From: Nonomuraea harbinensis
GTDB taxonomy: Bacteria; Actinomycetota; Actinomycetes; Streptosporangiales; Streptosporangiaceae
Direction of reading: 5' to 3'
NCBI RefSeq assembly: GCF_019396385.1
Contig: NZ_JAHKRN010000058.1
Span: 1 to 55,883, forward strand
Length of the DNA stretch: 55,883 bases
In this document: positions 8,648-16,147 of the stretch, piece after piece
Layout of the letters: every line of letters begins with the position of its first letter
Position numbering within the stretch: position 1 is the first letter of the stretch
Notes under the pieces: generated by a model
The model's input: only the letters and a program-made list of their open reading frames with translations
What the model was told of the DNA's origin: nothing
Database searches by the model: none
Position numbers and translations under genes: made by a program

Positions 8648-9760
8648 TTAACGAACGCTCCTGAAGAAGGCCCGGATGTCGCGGACCAGCAGCTCCGGCT
8701 CCTCCATCGCGGCGAAGTGGCCGCCGGTCTCGAACTCGGTCCAGTGGACCACCTTGTCCGTCCGCTCGGCCAGCCTCCTGATCGGCAGCACGATGTCGTG
8801 CGGGAACACCGCGACGCCGAGCGGGGTGGGCGACGACTGCGGCATGGACCAGGCGTGGGAGAACTCCCAGTAGATCTGCGCCGCCGAGTCGGCCGTGTTC
8901 GTCAGCCAGTAGAGGCTGACGTTGGTGAGCAGCCGGTCGCGGTCCACCGGCCGGTCGGTCCACTCGCGGAACTTCTCCGCGATCCAGGCGAGCTGCCCCG
9001 CCGGCGAGTCGGCCAGGCCGAACCCGAGCGTGTGCGGCCGGCTCGACTGGATCGCCATGTAGCCGCCCATGTCCCCGGTGAACTCCTCCAGCTTGGCGAG
9101 CCGCGCCTTGTCGGACTCGCTCACCTCGCCCAGGTCGCCCGACGGGAACGTCATGAGGTAGTTCACGTGCACGCCGATCACGTGCTCGGAGTCGGTCAGC
9201 CCCAGCTCGCGGGAGATCCCGGATCCCCAGTCGCCGCCCTGCGCCCCGTACCGCTCGTACCCGAGCCTGGCCATCAGCGTGGCCCAGGCGCGGGCGATCC
9301 GGCCGAGCGTCCAGCCGGTGCCGCGCAGCGGGGCGGAGAGTCCGAAGCCCGGGACGGACGGGATGACCAGGTGGAAGGCGTCGGCCGGGTCGCCGCCGTG
9401 CGCCTCCGGGTCGGTCAGCGGCCCGATCACGTCGAGGAACTCGACGACCGAGCCCGGCCAGCCGTGGGTGAGGATCAGCGGGGTGGCGTCCGGCTCGGGC
9501 GAGCGCACGTGCAGGAAGTGGATGTCCTGGCCGTCGATCTCGGTGACGTACTGCGGGTGGGCGTTGAGCTCGGCCTCGTGCGCCCGCCAGTCGTAGCCGG
9601 TGGCCCAGTAGCCGGCCAGCTCGCGCAGCTCCGCCACGGTGACGCCGCGCTCGCTGCCTGCGCCCGGGGTCTGTACGGGGTAACGGGTCCGGCTCAGCCG
9701 CTCGCGCAGGTCGTCGAGGTCGGCCTGGGGGATGTCGAGGTGGAACTCCCTGATGGTCAT
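8648..9760 (-). CDS. Epoxide hydrolase, alpha/beta fold with EHN domain
   Basis: The 370-residue protein starts with the epoxide-hydrolase N-terminal (EHN) region. The core follows: HGWPGSVVEFLDVIGPL (oxyanion-hole HGWPG), the nucleophile elbow GGDWGS (Asp nucleophile), and a C-terminal catalytic His in GGHFAAMEEPELL. Enzymes of this class open epoxides to diols through an aspartyl ester. The start is ATG 9758-9760. It is transcribed divergently from a WYL-type regulator whose gene begins 61 bp away, the usual arrangement for regulator and target. The natural substrate cannot be read from the sequence. Confidence 0.9.
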   Translation of the reverse strand: MTIREFHLDIPQADLDDLRERLSRTRYPVQTPGAGSERGVTVAELRELAGYWATGYDWRAHEAELNAHPQYVTEIDGQDIHFLHVRSPEPDATPLILTHGWPGSVVEFLDVIGPLTDPEAHGGDPADAFHLVIPSVPGFGLSAPLRGTGWTLGRIARAWATLMARLGYERYGAQGGDWGSGISRELGLTDSEHVIGVHVNYLMTFPSGDLGEVSESDKARLAKLEEFTGDMGGYMAIQSSRPHTLGFGLADSPAGQLAWIAEKFREWTDRPVDRDRLLTNVSLYWLTNTADSAAQIYWEFSHAWSMPQSSPTPLGVAVFPHDIVLPIRRLAERTDKVVHWTEFETGGHFAAMEEPELLVRDIRAFFRSVR

Positions 9761-9783
9761 AGATGTACCGTCCCAGGGATTGT

Positions 9784-9814
9784 GGCAAGCTTTTTGCCGC
9801 TTTTTCCGGGAAAA
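9784..9814. promoter_or_regulatory. Twin dyads between epoxide hydrolase and WYL regulator
   Basis: The 61-bp divergent gap holds GGCAA-n5-TTGCC (9784-9798) and TTTTCC-g-GGAAAA (9802-9814). Their A/T-rich centres stand out from the GC-rich surroundings. They are plausible operator or promoter elements for the WYL regulator and the hydrolase (inference). Confidence 0.4.
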
Positions 9815-9821
9815 TCGGCAA

Positions 9822-10796
9822 ATGCTGGAAACCTCCGCGCGGCTGCTGCGCCTGCTGTCGCTCCTGCAGACCCGGCCCGCCTGGACCGGCGCCGAGCTGG
9901 CCGAACGCCTCCAGGTCAGCCCCCGGACCGTCCGCTACGACATCGGCAAGCTGCGCGGCCTCGGCTATCCGGTCCACGCCACGCCCGGGGTGGCCGGGGG
10001 TTACCGGCTGGGCGCCGGGGCCGAGCTGCCGCCGCTGCTGCTGGACGACGAGGAGGCGGTGGCGGTCGCGGTGGGGCTGCGCACCGCCGGTGCGGTGGAG
10101 GGCATCGAGGAGACGTCCCTGCGCGCCCTGGCCAAGCTGGAGCAGGTGCTGCCCGACCGGCTGCGCCGCCGGGTCCGGGCGCTGCACGCGGCCACCGTGT
10201 CCCTGGCGCCGGGCGGGCCGGCCGTCCCCGCCGAGACGCTGACCGCCGTCGCCACCGCCTGCCGCGACCGGCACCGGCTGCGGTTCGACTACCGGACGCA
10301 CGACGGGTCCGTACGAATGCGGGACGTGGAACCGTACCGGCTGGTGCACACCGGGCGGCGGTGGTACCTGATCGGCTGGGACGTGGAGCGGGACGACTGG
10401 CGCACCTTCAGGGTCGACCGGCTCGCGCTGCGGACGCCCGGCGGCCCGCGCTTCACCCCCCGGGAGGCGCCGCCCGCGTCGATGGTGCCGAAGGGGGTCG
10501 ACACGGCGCTGATGCGGCACCGGGCGCGGGTCACGGTGCACGCCCCGGCCTCCGCCATCGCCCCGCTCCTGCCGGAATCGGTGCTCGTCGAGAGCGCCGG
10601 AGACCGTACGTGCGTGGTGCACGCGGGCGGCGAGACCCCGATGCGGCTGGCGCTGCACATCCTCGCGCTCGACGCCGATTTCACCGTCGACAACCCCCCT
10701 GAGCTGCTGGAAGCCCTGCGCACCCTCTCGGCGCGGGCCGAGGTTACGGCGCTCGGGACAGGGGAACAGCATTCACAGCAAGGGGGGACATCATGA
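9822..10796 (+). CDS. WYL-domain transcriptional regulator (YafY/DeoR-like)
   Basis: The 324-residue protein has an N-terminal winged helix (LLRLLSLLQTRPAWTGAELAERLQVSPRTVRYDI), then the WYL domain with the WYLIGWDVERDDWRTFRVDRL core, and a C-terminal extension (WCX-like). WYL proteins bind DNA and sense ligands, often nucleic acid or small molecules. ATG 9822 starts right before the HTH. The upstream in-frame residues read through the divergent promoter and were not included. It probably controls the divergent epoxide hydrolase gene. Its stop overlaps the start of the next small gene (ATGA). Confidence 0.88.
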   Translation: MLETSARLLRLLSLLQTRPAWTGAELAERLQVSPRTVRYDIGKLRGLGYPVHATPGVAGGYRLGAGAELPPLLLDDEEAVAVAVGLRTAGAVEGIEETSLRALAKLEQVLPDRLRRRVRALHAATVSLAPGGPAVPAETLTAVATACRDRHRLRFDYRTHDGSVRMRDVEPYRLVHTGRRWYLIGWDVERDDWRTFRVDRLALRTPGGPRFTPREAPPASMVPKGVDTALMRHRARVTVHAPASAIAPLLPESVLVESAGDRTCVVHAGGETPMRLALHILALDADFTVDNPPELLEALRTLSARAEVTALGTGEQHSQQGGTS

Positions 10797-11089
10797 TCAA
10801 AATGCTCCACAAGATGGGCATCAAGTCAAATCACATGTATCTGGCAGGAATCGGCTCCGTCGGCCTGGCCCTGGCCAGCTGGGTGATGTCGAAGAACTAC
10901 GAAGGCGCGGAGCTGGATCGCGCCGACCGCTGGGGGATCTTCATCGGCGAGTGGGCGCCCACGTTCTTCGCCATGGGCGTGGCGCTCCGCATCGAGGAGA
11001 CGCACCGCGAGCTGGGTGAGGGGCCGGAGGAGATGTACGGCCAGACCGGCCGCCAGCCGGAACGGGTGCACGCGGGCACCGGCATGTGA
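10793..11089 (+). CDS. Small membrane protein of unknown function
   Basis: This 98-residue protein has two hydrophobic stretches, YLAGIGSVGLALASWVM and IFIGEWAPTFFAMGVAL, separated by a short charged loop, and an acidic, Gln/Gly-rich cytoplasmic-type tail. A strong AGGGGGG lies before ATG 10793. The gene is coupled by ATGA to the WYL regulator and ends before a strong terminator. I do not recognise a named family. The length and two-helix layout suggest a small integral membrane protein. Confidence 0.7.
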   Translation: MIKMLHKMGIKSNHMYLAGIGSVGLALASWVMSKNYEGAELDRADRWGIFIGEWAPTFFAMGVALRIEETHRELGEGPEEMYGQTGRQPERVHAGTGM

Positions 11090-11094
11090 CTTCC

Positions 11095-11132
11095 GAGAAG
11101 GCCCGCAGCCCGCCAGGTCTGCGGGCCTTCTC
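11095..11132 (+). terminator. Strong intrinsic hairpin
   Basis: A perfect 14-bp stem (11095-11108 with 11119-11132; 10-nt loop) follows the small membrane protein gene. It lies 22 nt before the convergent pseudogene end at 11155 and could stop transcription from either side. Confidence 0.8.
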
Positions 11133-11154
11133 GCGTCCCGCCCCGGCTCGTGGT

Positions 11155-11545
11155 TCAGGTCCGGGAGCCGGCCGCGCCCACGGTCCGGACGACGATTTTC
11201 CCGCGGACTCCGCCGGATTCCAGCGCGCGGTGCGCCCCGGCGATGTCCGCCAACGGATGGACGGCGTCCACCACCGGCCGGATCGCCCCGCTCTCCACGA
11301 GCCGCGTCAGGTCGGCGAAGAGCTCGTGGGTGGGGTTCCCGCTGAAGAACCGTACGCGTCGCGAGCCGTACACGGTGGAGACCAGGATGGAGGCCAGGGA
11401 CGGGACGAGGCGGCCGAGGTCGAAGCTGATCGTCACCATGCGTCCGCCGGGTGTGAGGAGCCGGCGTTAGGCGCTCAGGGCGGTGCCTGCGGTGTCGAGG
11501 ATCACGTCGAACCGGCCGAGGTCGCCGGGTTCCGCCTGCGCCTCG
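11155..11545 (-). pseudogene. C-terminal remnant of zinc-type alcohol dehydrogenase/quinone oxidoreductase (MDR)
   Basis: On the minus strand the sequence reads EPGDLGRFDVILDTAG, then an in-frame TAA after TALSA, then RRLLTPGGRMVTISFDLGRL and the typical MDR ending with GAHRALESGGVRGKIVV. The N-terminal catalytic domain and most of the Rossmann fold are missing upstream, and a nonsense codon interrupts what is left. An intact member would be about 310-340 residues, against about 125 here. Its lost N-terminus faces the lost N-terminus of the TetR remnant at 11546. A single deletion of a divergent regulator/enzyme pair would explain both. Confidence 0.75.
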
Positions 11546-11965
11546 ACCGTCGACGACGCCCTGGAGGACCCCGACCCGTGGCGCGCCTTCCGCACGGTCA
11601 TCGAGACGCTCTGCGCCATGCAGGCCGCCGACCGGGGGTTCACCGCCGCCTTCCTGACCGCGTTCCCCGAGGCCCTGGACTACGAGGACAAACGCGCCCG
11701 CGCCGAGCGGGGCTTCGCCGAACTCACCCGTCGCGCCAAGGCCGCCGGACGGCTGCGTCCCGACTTCGACCTGGCCGACCTCGTGCTGCTGCTCCTGGCC
11801 AACAACGGCATCGTCACCGAGTCGTCCGGGGCCGCGGCGGCCGCCTCCCGCCGCTTCGTCGCCTACCAGCTCCAGGCCTTCCAGTCCGACCGCGCCGGAC
11901 CGCTGCCGCCCCCGCCCCCGCTCGGCCTCGACAGCCTGTACGCCTTGCCGTCCACGGGCCGGTAG
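11546..11965 (+). pseudogene. C-terminal ligand-binding remnant of a TetR regulator
   Basis: From about 11546 the plus strand encodes the ligand-binding half of a TetR protein (ALEDPDPWRAFRTVIETL, then ALDYEDKRARAERGFAEL and LADLVLLLLANNG) and ends in a Pro-rich tail at 11965. The helix-turn-helix (about 60-80 residues) is absent. The upstream in-frame codons belong to the other remnant. Without a DNA-binding domain it cannot act as a repressor, so it is called a pseudogene. An ORF from ATG 11483 exists but its first 25-30 residues are unrelated. Confidence 0.7.
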
Positions 11966-12445
11966 CTACGACTTGCCGAACTGCTCCAGGGCGTCGCCAC
12001 TGAGCCGGTAGCGGATCCACTCGTCGCAGGGGATGGCGCCGATGGACTTGTAGAAGTTGATCGTTGGTTCGTTCCAGTCGAGCACGGACCATTCGAAGCG
12101 CCCGTACCCGCGCTCGAGGCAGATCCGGGCCAGCTCGGTCATGAGCGCCTTGCCGTGGCCGCCGCCCCGATGCCGGGGGCGCACGAAGATGTCCTCCAGG
12201 TAGAGGCCGTGGGTGCCGGTCCAGGTGGAGAAGCTGAGGAACCACATGGCGAAGCCGACCACCTCGCCGTCGTCGTTCTCGGCCATGTGGGCGAACACCT
12301 TGGGCTCGGGGCCGAACAGCGCCTGGCGCAGCTGCTCCTCGGTGGCCTCGACCTCGTCGAGCGACTTCTCGTATGCGGCCAGCTCACGGATCAGCTGGTG
12401 GATGGCGGGCACGTCGGCAGGGGTGGCAGAGCGAATCACGCACAC
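11966..12445 (-). CDS. GNAT N-acetyltransferase, diamine-acetyltransferase-like
   Basis: The 159-residue protein has the GNAT fold with the acetyl-CoA motif A VRPRHRGGGHGKALM and the downstream FEWSVLDWNEPTINFYKSIGA. That ending is characteristic of the spermidine/spermine (SSAT-like) branch, which acetylates polyamines, thialysine or related amines. The conserved FLSFSTWTGTHGLYLEDIFV segment supports the same branch. Two GTG starts are possible (12443-12445, used here, or 12437-12439). It ends one base after the convergent TetR remnant. The substrate assignment is inference. Confidence 0.85.
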   Translation of the reverse strand: MCVIRSATPADVPAIHQLIRELAAYEKSLDEVEATEEQLRQALFGPEPKVFAHMAENDDGEVVGFAMWFLSFSTWTGTHGLYLEDIFVRPRHRGGGHGKALMTELARICLERGYGRFEWSVLDWNEPTINFYKSIGAIPCDEWIRYRLSGDALEQFGKS

Positions 12446-12462
12446 AGATTAGGACATATCCA

Positions 12463-12582
12463 CTAGAGCAGCAGATTCAGGATCAGCGTCAGCAGCACCG
12501 ACAGCACGACCGACACGATGATCATGATCAGGCAGCCCAGCCCGCCGCCGGCCGGCCGGATGTCCCAGTTCCCGAGTCTCAT
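12463..12582 (-). CDS. 39-residue single-pass membrane protein
   Basis: A short frame from ATG 12580-12582 encodes MRLGNWDIRPAGGGLGCL followed by a continuous Ile/Val/Leu helix to the C-terminus and a TAG stop. The layout (short polar N-terminus, Gly-rich turn, one transmembrane helix) matches small actinobacterial membrane proteins that are often missed in annotation. The helix has no frame-disrupting codons. The ribosome-binding site is weak. A palindrome at 12599-12620 lies just upstream, between it and the divergent DUF418 gene. Confidence 0.6.
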   Translation of the reverse strand: MRLGNWDIRPAGGGLGCLIMIIVSVVLSVLLTLILNLLL

Positions 12583-12598
12583 GCCTGACGGCTGCCCC

Positions 12599-12620
12599 GG
12601 ATACATCCATCGATGTATCC
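12599..12620. promoter_or_regulatory. Palindromic operator candidate
   Basis: GGATACATC (12599-12607) and GATGTATCC (12612-12620) form a perfect 9-bp dyad around CATC. It sits between the small membrane protein gene (minus) and the DUF418 gene (plus), a good position to control both. The regulator is not identifiable. Confidence 0.5.
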
Positions 12621-12674
12621 GAGATCAGCCCATGTGAGGACCTTCTCCCCGCTGGGCGACGGCATCGTGGAAAG

Positions 12675-13823
12675 GTGACAGGCAACAGGATCGAAGCACT
12701 GGACGTGCTCAGGGGCGCGGCGATCGCGGGCACGCTGGGCACGAACATCTGGATCTTCACCAGCCCGGGCGGGCCCGCCGATCTGGCGGGGGCGCTGGGG
12801 CAGGCGGGGGCGGTGGAGTCGTTCCTGCGCTTCCTCGCCAACGGCAAGTTCCTGGCGTTGCTGACCCTGCTGTTCGGCGTCGGGCTGGAGCTGCAGTACC
12901 GCTCGGCCCGGCGGCGCGGGCTGCGCTGGCCGGGGCGCTACCTGTGGCGGGCGGCGCTGCTGTTCGCCGAGGGGCTGCTGCACTACGTGCTGGTCTTCGA
13001 GTACGACGTGCTCATGGGGTACGGGGTGACCGCGATCGTGGTCGCGTACCTGATCGGGCGGAGCGACCGGGTGGTGACCGCCTGGATGACGGCCGTCGGG
13101 TCGCTGTTCGTGCTGTTCGTGGGGCTGGCCACGGCCGCGCTCCTCAACAGCGGTGCCGCACTGGCCGGATCCTCGCCGGGGTCGCTGTTCACCGAGGGGT
13201 CCTACCTGGACCAGGTGGCGTCCCGGATCGAGCTGGCCGGGGTGTACCGGGCGGAGGCGGTGTTCATCGTGCCGCTGGGCGTCGTGCTGTTCCTGCTGGG
13301 GGCCCGGCTGCTGCGGGCGGGCGTGTTCGACGGCACCGAGCGCGGCGCGGCGCTGCGGCGCAGGCTCATGGCGATCGGCCTGGGCGCAGCGCTGCCGCTC
13401 AACCTGGTCACCACGTTCGCCGGCCCCGGCTGGTTCCTGGTGGACCGGTACCTGCTGCCGCCCCTGGTGGCGCTGGGCCTGCTCGCCCTGATCACCTCGC
13501 TGGTGCGCCGGGACGCCGCGCCGGGGCCGCTGCGCCGCGGCCTGTCCAACGTGGGCAGGACCGCGCTGAGCTGCTACGTCTTCCAGAACGTGGTCGCCTC
13601 GGCCCTCTGCTACGGCTGGGGGCTCGGGCTGGCCGCCCGGCTCGACTGGCTGCGGCCCTGGTGGGTGCCGGTGGCGTGGCTGGCCATCTGCGCGCTGTTC
13701 ATGGCCCTGTCCACGCTCTGGCTGCGGCGGTTCAGCCGGGGGCCGATCGAGGCCGCGTGGCAGTGGGCGTACCAGCTGCCGTGGCGGTCGGCGCCGGCCC
13801 CCGCGCGCTCCGGGTCCGCCTAG
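12675..13823 (+). CDS. DUF418 (YeiB-like) multi-pass membrane protein
   Basis: The 382-residue protein begins RIEALDVLRGAAIAGTLGTNIW, the signature opening of DUF418/YeiB proteins. It has about nine to ten hydrophobic segments and ends with the conserved C-terminal block NVGRTALSCYVFQNVVAS...LWLRRFSRGPIEAAWQW. The family is linked to acyltransferase-like membrane proteins, but no biochemical role is established. GTG 12675 follows GGAAAG. Its TAG stop (13821-13823) overlaps the stop of the convergent GTPase gene within a shared CTAG. Confidence 0.88.
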   Translation: MTGNRIEALDVLRGAAIAGTLGTNIWIFTSPGGPADLAGALGQAGAVESFLRFLANGKFLALLTLLFGVGLELQYRSARRRGLRWPGRYLWRAALLFAEGLLHYVLVFEYDVLMGYGVTAIVVAYLIGRSDRVVTAWMTAVGSLFVLFVGLATAALLNSGAALAGSSPGSLFTEGSYLDQVASRIELAGVYRAEAVFIVPLGVVLFLLGARLLRAGVFDGTERGAALRRRLMAIGLGAALPLNLVTTFAGPGWFLVDRYLLPPLVALGLLALITSLVRRDAAPGPLRRGLSNVGRTALSCYVFQNVVASALCYGWGLGLAARLDWLRPWWVPVAWLAICALFMALSTLWLRRFSRGPIEAAWQWAYQLPWRSAPAPARSGSA

Positions 13824-15865
13824 ACCATGCGCACCACGTGCAGCAGGTACTCCTTCCGGTTGCGCGGGTCGTGGCCGATGCGGCGGCGGGCGGGCGGCGG
13901 CCCTGGCACCCGCTGGTAGCGGTCGAAGGCGGTCTCCAGGACGCCTTCGCCGCGGGTCAGCGACGGCAGCGCCCGCTCCAGCCCGTGCACCAGCGCCGCC
14001 GGCACCGTCCCCTCGATCCGGTACGTGTCGCCGTGCGGCCGCGAGCCCGTCGGGACCGCGCGCAGCCGCGACAGTACCGGCAGCACCCCGCCCAGCAGGT
14101 CGGCGGGGATCTCCAGGTGGAAGCGGTGCAACGGCTCGTGCACGCGGGTGCCCGCCTGCTTCAGCGCGTCCATCAGCACCAGCGGCGTCAGGTTGCGGAA
14201 GTCGCCGGCGGTGCTGGACATGCTCTTGTCGAACACCCCGTGGGAGTGGCTCTGCCGCGCCCAGTAGCCGGTGTGGGTGAGGGTGACCGCACAGTCGATC
14301 ACCTCCCAGCCGTGCAGGCCCTGCTGGAGCGTCTGCCGCGCCGTCTCCTCGACGGCGCGCATGAACGTGTACGGCATCGACCCCAGCTCGACCGCCAGCC
14401 GGAACGTCACCCCCGACCCGATCGGCCCGGGTTCGACGCGCAGCCCGACCGTGCCGAGGAACGGGTTGCCGCCCTGGGCGATGAACTCGGCCGCCGCGCC
14501 GGTGCCGGCCGGGCGTTCGACGCAGATCGTGGTGGTCTCCTCGAACGTCACGTCCAGCCCGAACTCCTCGGCCAGCGTCTGCTGGATAACCTCCTTCTGC
14601 ACCTCCCCGTACAGGGAGACGTAGGTCTCCTGCCGGACGTCGTCCTGCCGCAGGCCGATCAGCGGGTCCTGCTCGGCGAGCTGGGTGAGCGCGGCGTGCA
14701 GGGCACCCCGGTCGGCGGCCCGGACGGGCGTGACGACGGTCTCCAGCGACGGCGGCGCGAAGTGGCGGCGCACCCGGCCGCGAGCCGGTCCGACGCGAAT
14801 GCCGACGCGATCGGCGACACGATCGGCGTGGTGATCCATGACGTGGTCGGCGGCGTGGTCGGCGTGCTGGTCAGCGAGCTGGTCGCCTATGTAGTCGCCG
14901 ACGCGGATGCCTCCGAGTCCCGACAGCAGGCCGATCCGACCGGCGCCGACCGCGTCCGCGCGGACGGCGGTGCCGCGGTCGAACACCCCGATCGCCGTCA
15001 CCTTGCCGTGGCCGGGGACGGTGTCGCGGACCCGGAGCGTGCCGGAGAACATGCGGACGTAGGCGAGCCGCTCCCCCGCGGGCCCGCGCTCGACCTTGAA
15101 CACGGCGCCGGACGGCGGCCCCGACGCGTCGCCTTCGGCGGCGGGCAGCAGGTCGCGGATGCCGTCCATGAGCGCGGGCACGCCCGCCCCGGTGATGGCC
15201 GAGCCGAAGAACACCGGGTGCGCCAGACCGTCGCGCGCCTGCCGGGTGAGCGCCTGGCGCAGCCGCCGGTCCGTGATGGGCCGGTCGTCCACGTACGCGG
15301 CGAGCAGGGTCTCGTCGTGGTCGGCGAGCAGCTCGGCCAGGCGCGGGTCGGCGGCGGGGGTGACGGCGGCGGCGCGGGTGCCGAGGCCGGTGACGGCCGA
15401 CATGGCGACGCCCGACGGGGCCAGCCGGGCCCTGATCGCGTCCAGCACCTCACCGTACGCGGCGCCGCGCCGGTCGATCTTGTTGACGAAGATCAGCGCG
15501 GGGATGCCGAGCCGCCGCAGCGTACGCATGAGCACGCGCGTCTGGGCCTGCACCCCCTCGACGGCGGAGACCGCCAGAACGGCGCCGTCGAGCACGTCCA
15601 GCACGCGCTCGACCTCGGCGATGAAGTCGGGGTGACCCGGCGTGTCGATGAGGTTGACCGTCACGTCGCCGATGGGGAAGGAGACGACGGCGGATCTGAT
15701 CGTGATGCCGCGCCGGCGTTCGAGCGCGAGGGTGTCGGTGCGGGTGCTGCCCTGGTCGACGCTGCCGAGCTCGTCGATGACCCCGGCGGCGTGCAGCAGC
15801 CGCTCGGTCAGGCTCGTCTTACCGGCGTCGACATGCGCGAGGATCCCGAGGTTGAGTGTTTTCAC
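13820..15865 (-). CDS. Tet(M)/OtrA-type ribosomal protection GTPase
   Basis: The 681-residue EF-G-like protein has all GTPase motifs: AHVDAGKTS (10-18), RRGITI (51-56), DTPGH (74-78) and NKID (128-131). The C-terminal domains have the spacing of tetracycline ribosomal protection proteins, which release tetracycline from the 30S A site. Residues about 329-368 are an Asp/His/Arg-rich insertion of short AD-x-x units (ADQHADHAADHVMDHHADR...) before FAPPSLETVV. This stretch is not expected in Tet(M). The start is GTG 15863-15865 with no Shine-Dalgarno of its own, and an upstream leader ORF overlaps it. The drug spectrum is inferred from family only. Confidence 0.85.
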   Translation of the reverse strand: MKTLNLGILAHVDAGKTSLTERLLHAAGVIDELGSVDQGSTRTDTLALERRRGITIRSAVVSFPIGDVTVNLIDTPGHPDFIAEVERVLDVLDGAVLAVSAVEGVQAQTRVLMRTLRRLGIPALIFVNKIDRRGAAYGEVLDAIRARLAPSGVAMSAVTGLGTRAAAVTPAADPRLAELLADHDETLLAAYVDDRPITDRRLRQALTRQARDGLAHPVFFGSAITGAGVPALMDGIRDLLPAAEGDASGPPSGAVFKVERGPAGERLAYVRMFSGTLRVRDTVPGHGKVTAIGVFDRGTAVRADAVGAGRIGLLSGLGGIRVGDYIGDQLADQHADHAADHVMDHHADRVADRVGIRVGPARGRVRRHFAPPSLETVVTPVRAADRGALHAALTQLAEQDPLIGLRQDDVRQETYVSLYGEVQKEVIQQTLAEEFGLDVTFEETTTICVERPAGTGAAAEFIAQGGNPFLGTVGLRVEPGPIGSGVTFRLAVELGSMPYTFMRAVEETARQTLQQGLHGWEVIDCAVTLTHTGYWARQSHSHGVFDKSMSSTAGDFRNLTPLVLMDALKQAGTRVHEPLHRFHLEIPADLLGGVLPVLSRLRAVPTGSRPHGDTYRIEGTVPAALVHGLERALPSLTRGEGVLETAFDRYQRVPGPPPARRRIGHDPRNRKEYLLHVVRMV

Positions 15866-15929
15866 GGAGCGTCATGTCCTGTGCGTAGAAGGAAGTCTTC
15901 AGCTGGGTGGACATGAAAGTCGCTCGCAT
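15819..15929 (-). CDS. Leader ORF overlapping the ribosomal-protection gene start
   Basis: A 36-codon ORF starts at ATG 15927-15929 with a strong GAGGAG five bases upstream and stops at TAA 15819-15821, 47 nt inside the GTPase gene in another frame. It encodes MRATFMSTQLKTSFYAQD and then a basic tail. The main gene's GTG has no Shine-Dalgarno of its own. The arrangement fits a translated leader peptide that attenuates or couples expression of the resistance gene, as known for many ribosome-targeting-antibiotic resistance genes. The functional role is inference. Confidence 0.6.
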   Translation of the reverse strand: MRATFMSTQLKTSFYAQDMTLRENTQPRDPRACRRR

Positions 15930-15972
15930 TTCTGCTCCTCGCTCACGGGATGCCGTTCCGCCGCTCAGCTCA

Positions 15973-16020
15973 GCAGACCGGCGCGCGCGATCACAACCGA
16001 TTTAATTTCAGGAGTTTCAC
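15973..16020 (-). promoter_or_regulatory. Possible WhiB7-type promoter of the resistance gene
   Basis: On the minus strand an A/T-rich patch, GAAATTAAATCGG, directly precedes TTGTGA, a -35-like hexamer. WhiB7-dependent promoters have an AAAT-like stretch a few bases before the -35. No clear -10 is seen at the right distance, so the call is tentative. The leader ORF starts about 60 nt downstream. Confidence 0.35.
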
Positions 16021-16102
16021 CTCATATCCCGCATTCTGACTCGTACGGAGAAATTTCGTGATATGAAGTGTCATGGAGATCCTGGGAGATCAAGCGCGAC
16101 AG

Positions 16103-16132
16103 GGCCCCGGTCAGTGAGCAAGGACCGGGGCC
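16103..16132 (-). terminator. Hairpin after HD-domain gene
   Basis: A 10-bp perfect stem, GGCCCCGGTC (16103-16112) with GACCGGGGCC (16123-16132), lies 16 nt beyond the stop of the minus-strand HD gene. On the plus strand it is followed by TTTC. It separates that gene from the resistance-gene promoter. Confidence 0.7.
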
Positions 16133-16147
16133 TTTCGCGTGCCGTGA

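Noticed and set aside
8521..8660. GlnR box upstream of narK
   Set aside because: Isolated GTAAC-like pentamers exist but do not form the required spaced GTnAC/GaAAC pairs.
11483..11545. N-terminal extension of the TetR remnant as part of a working regulator
   Set aside because: These codons are the antisense of the MDR remnant and show no helix-turn-helix.
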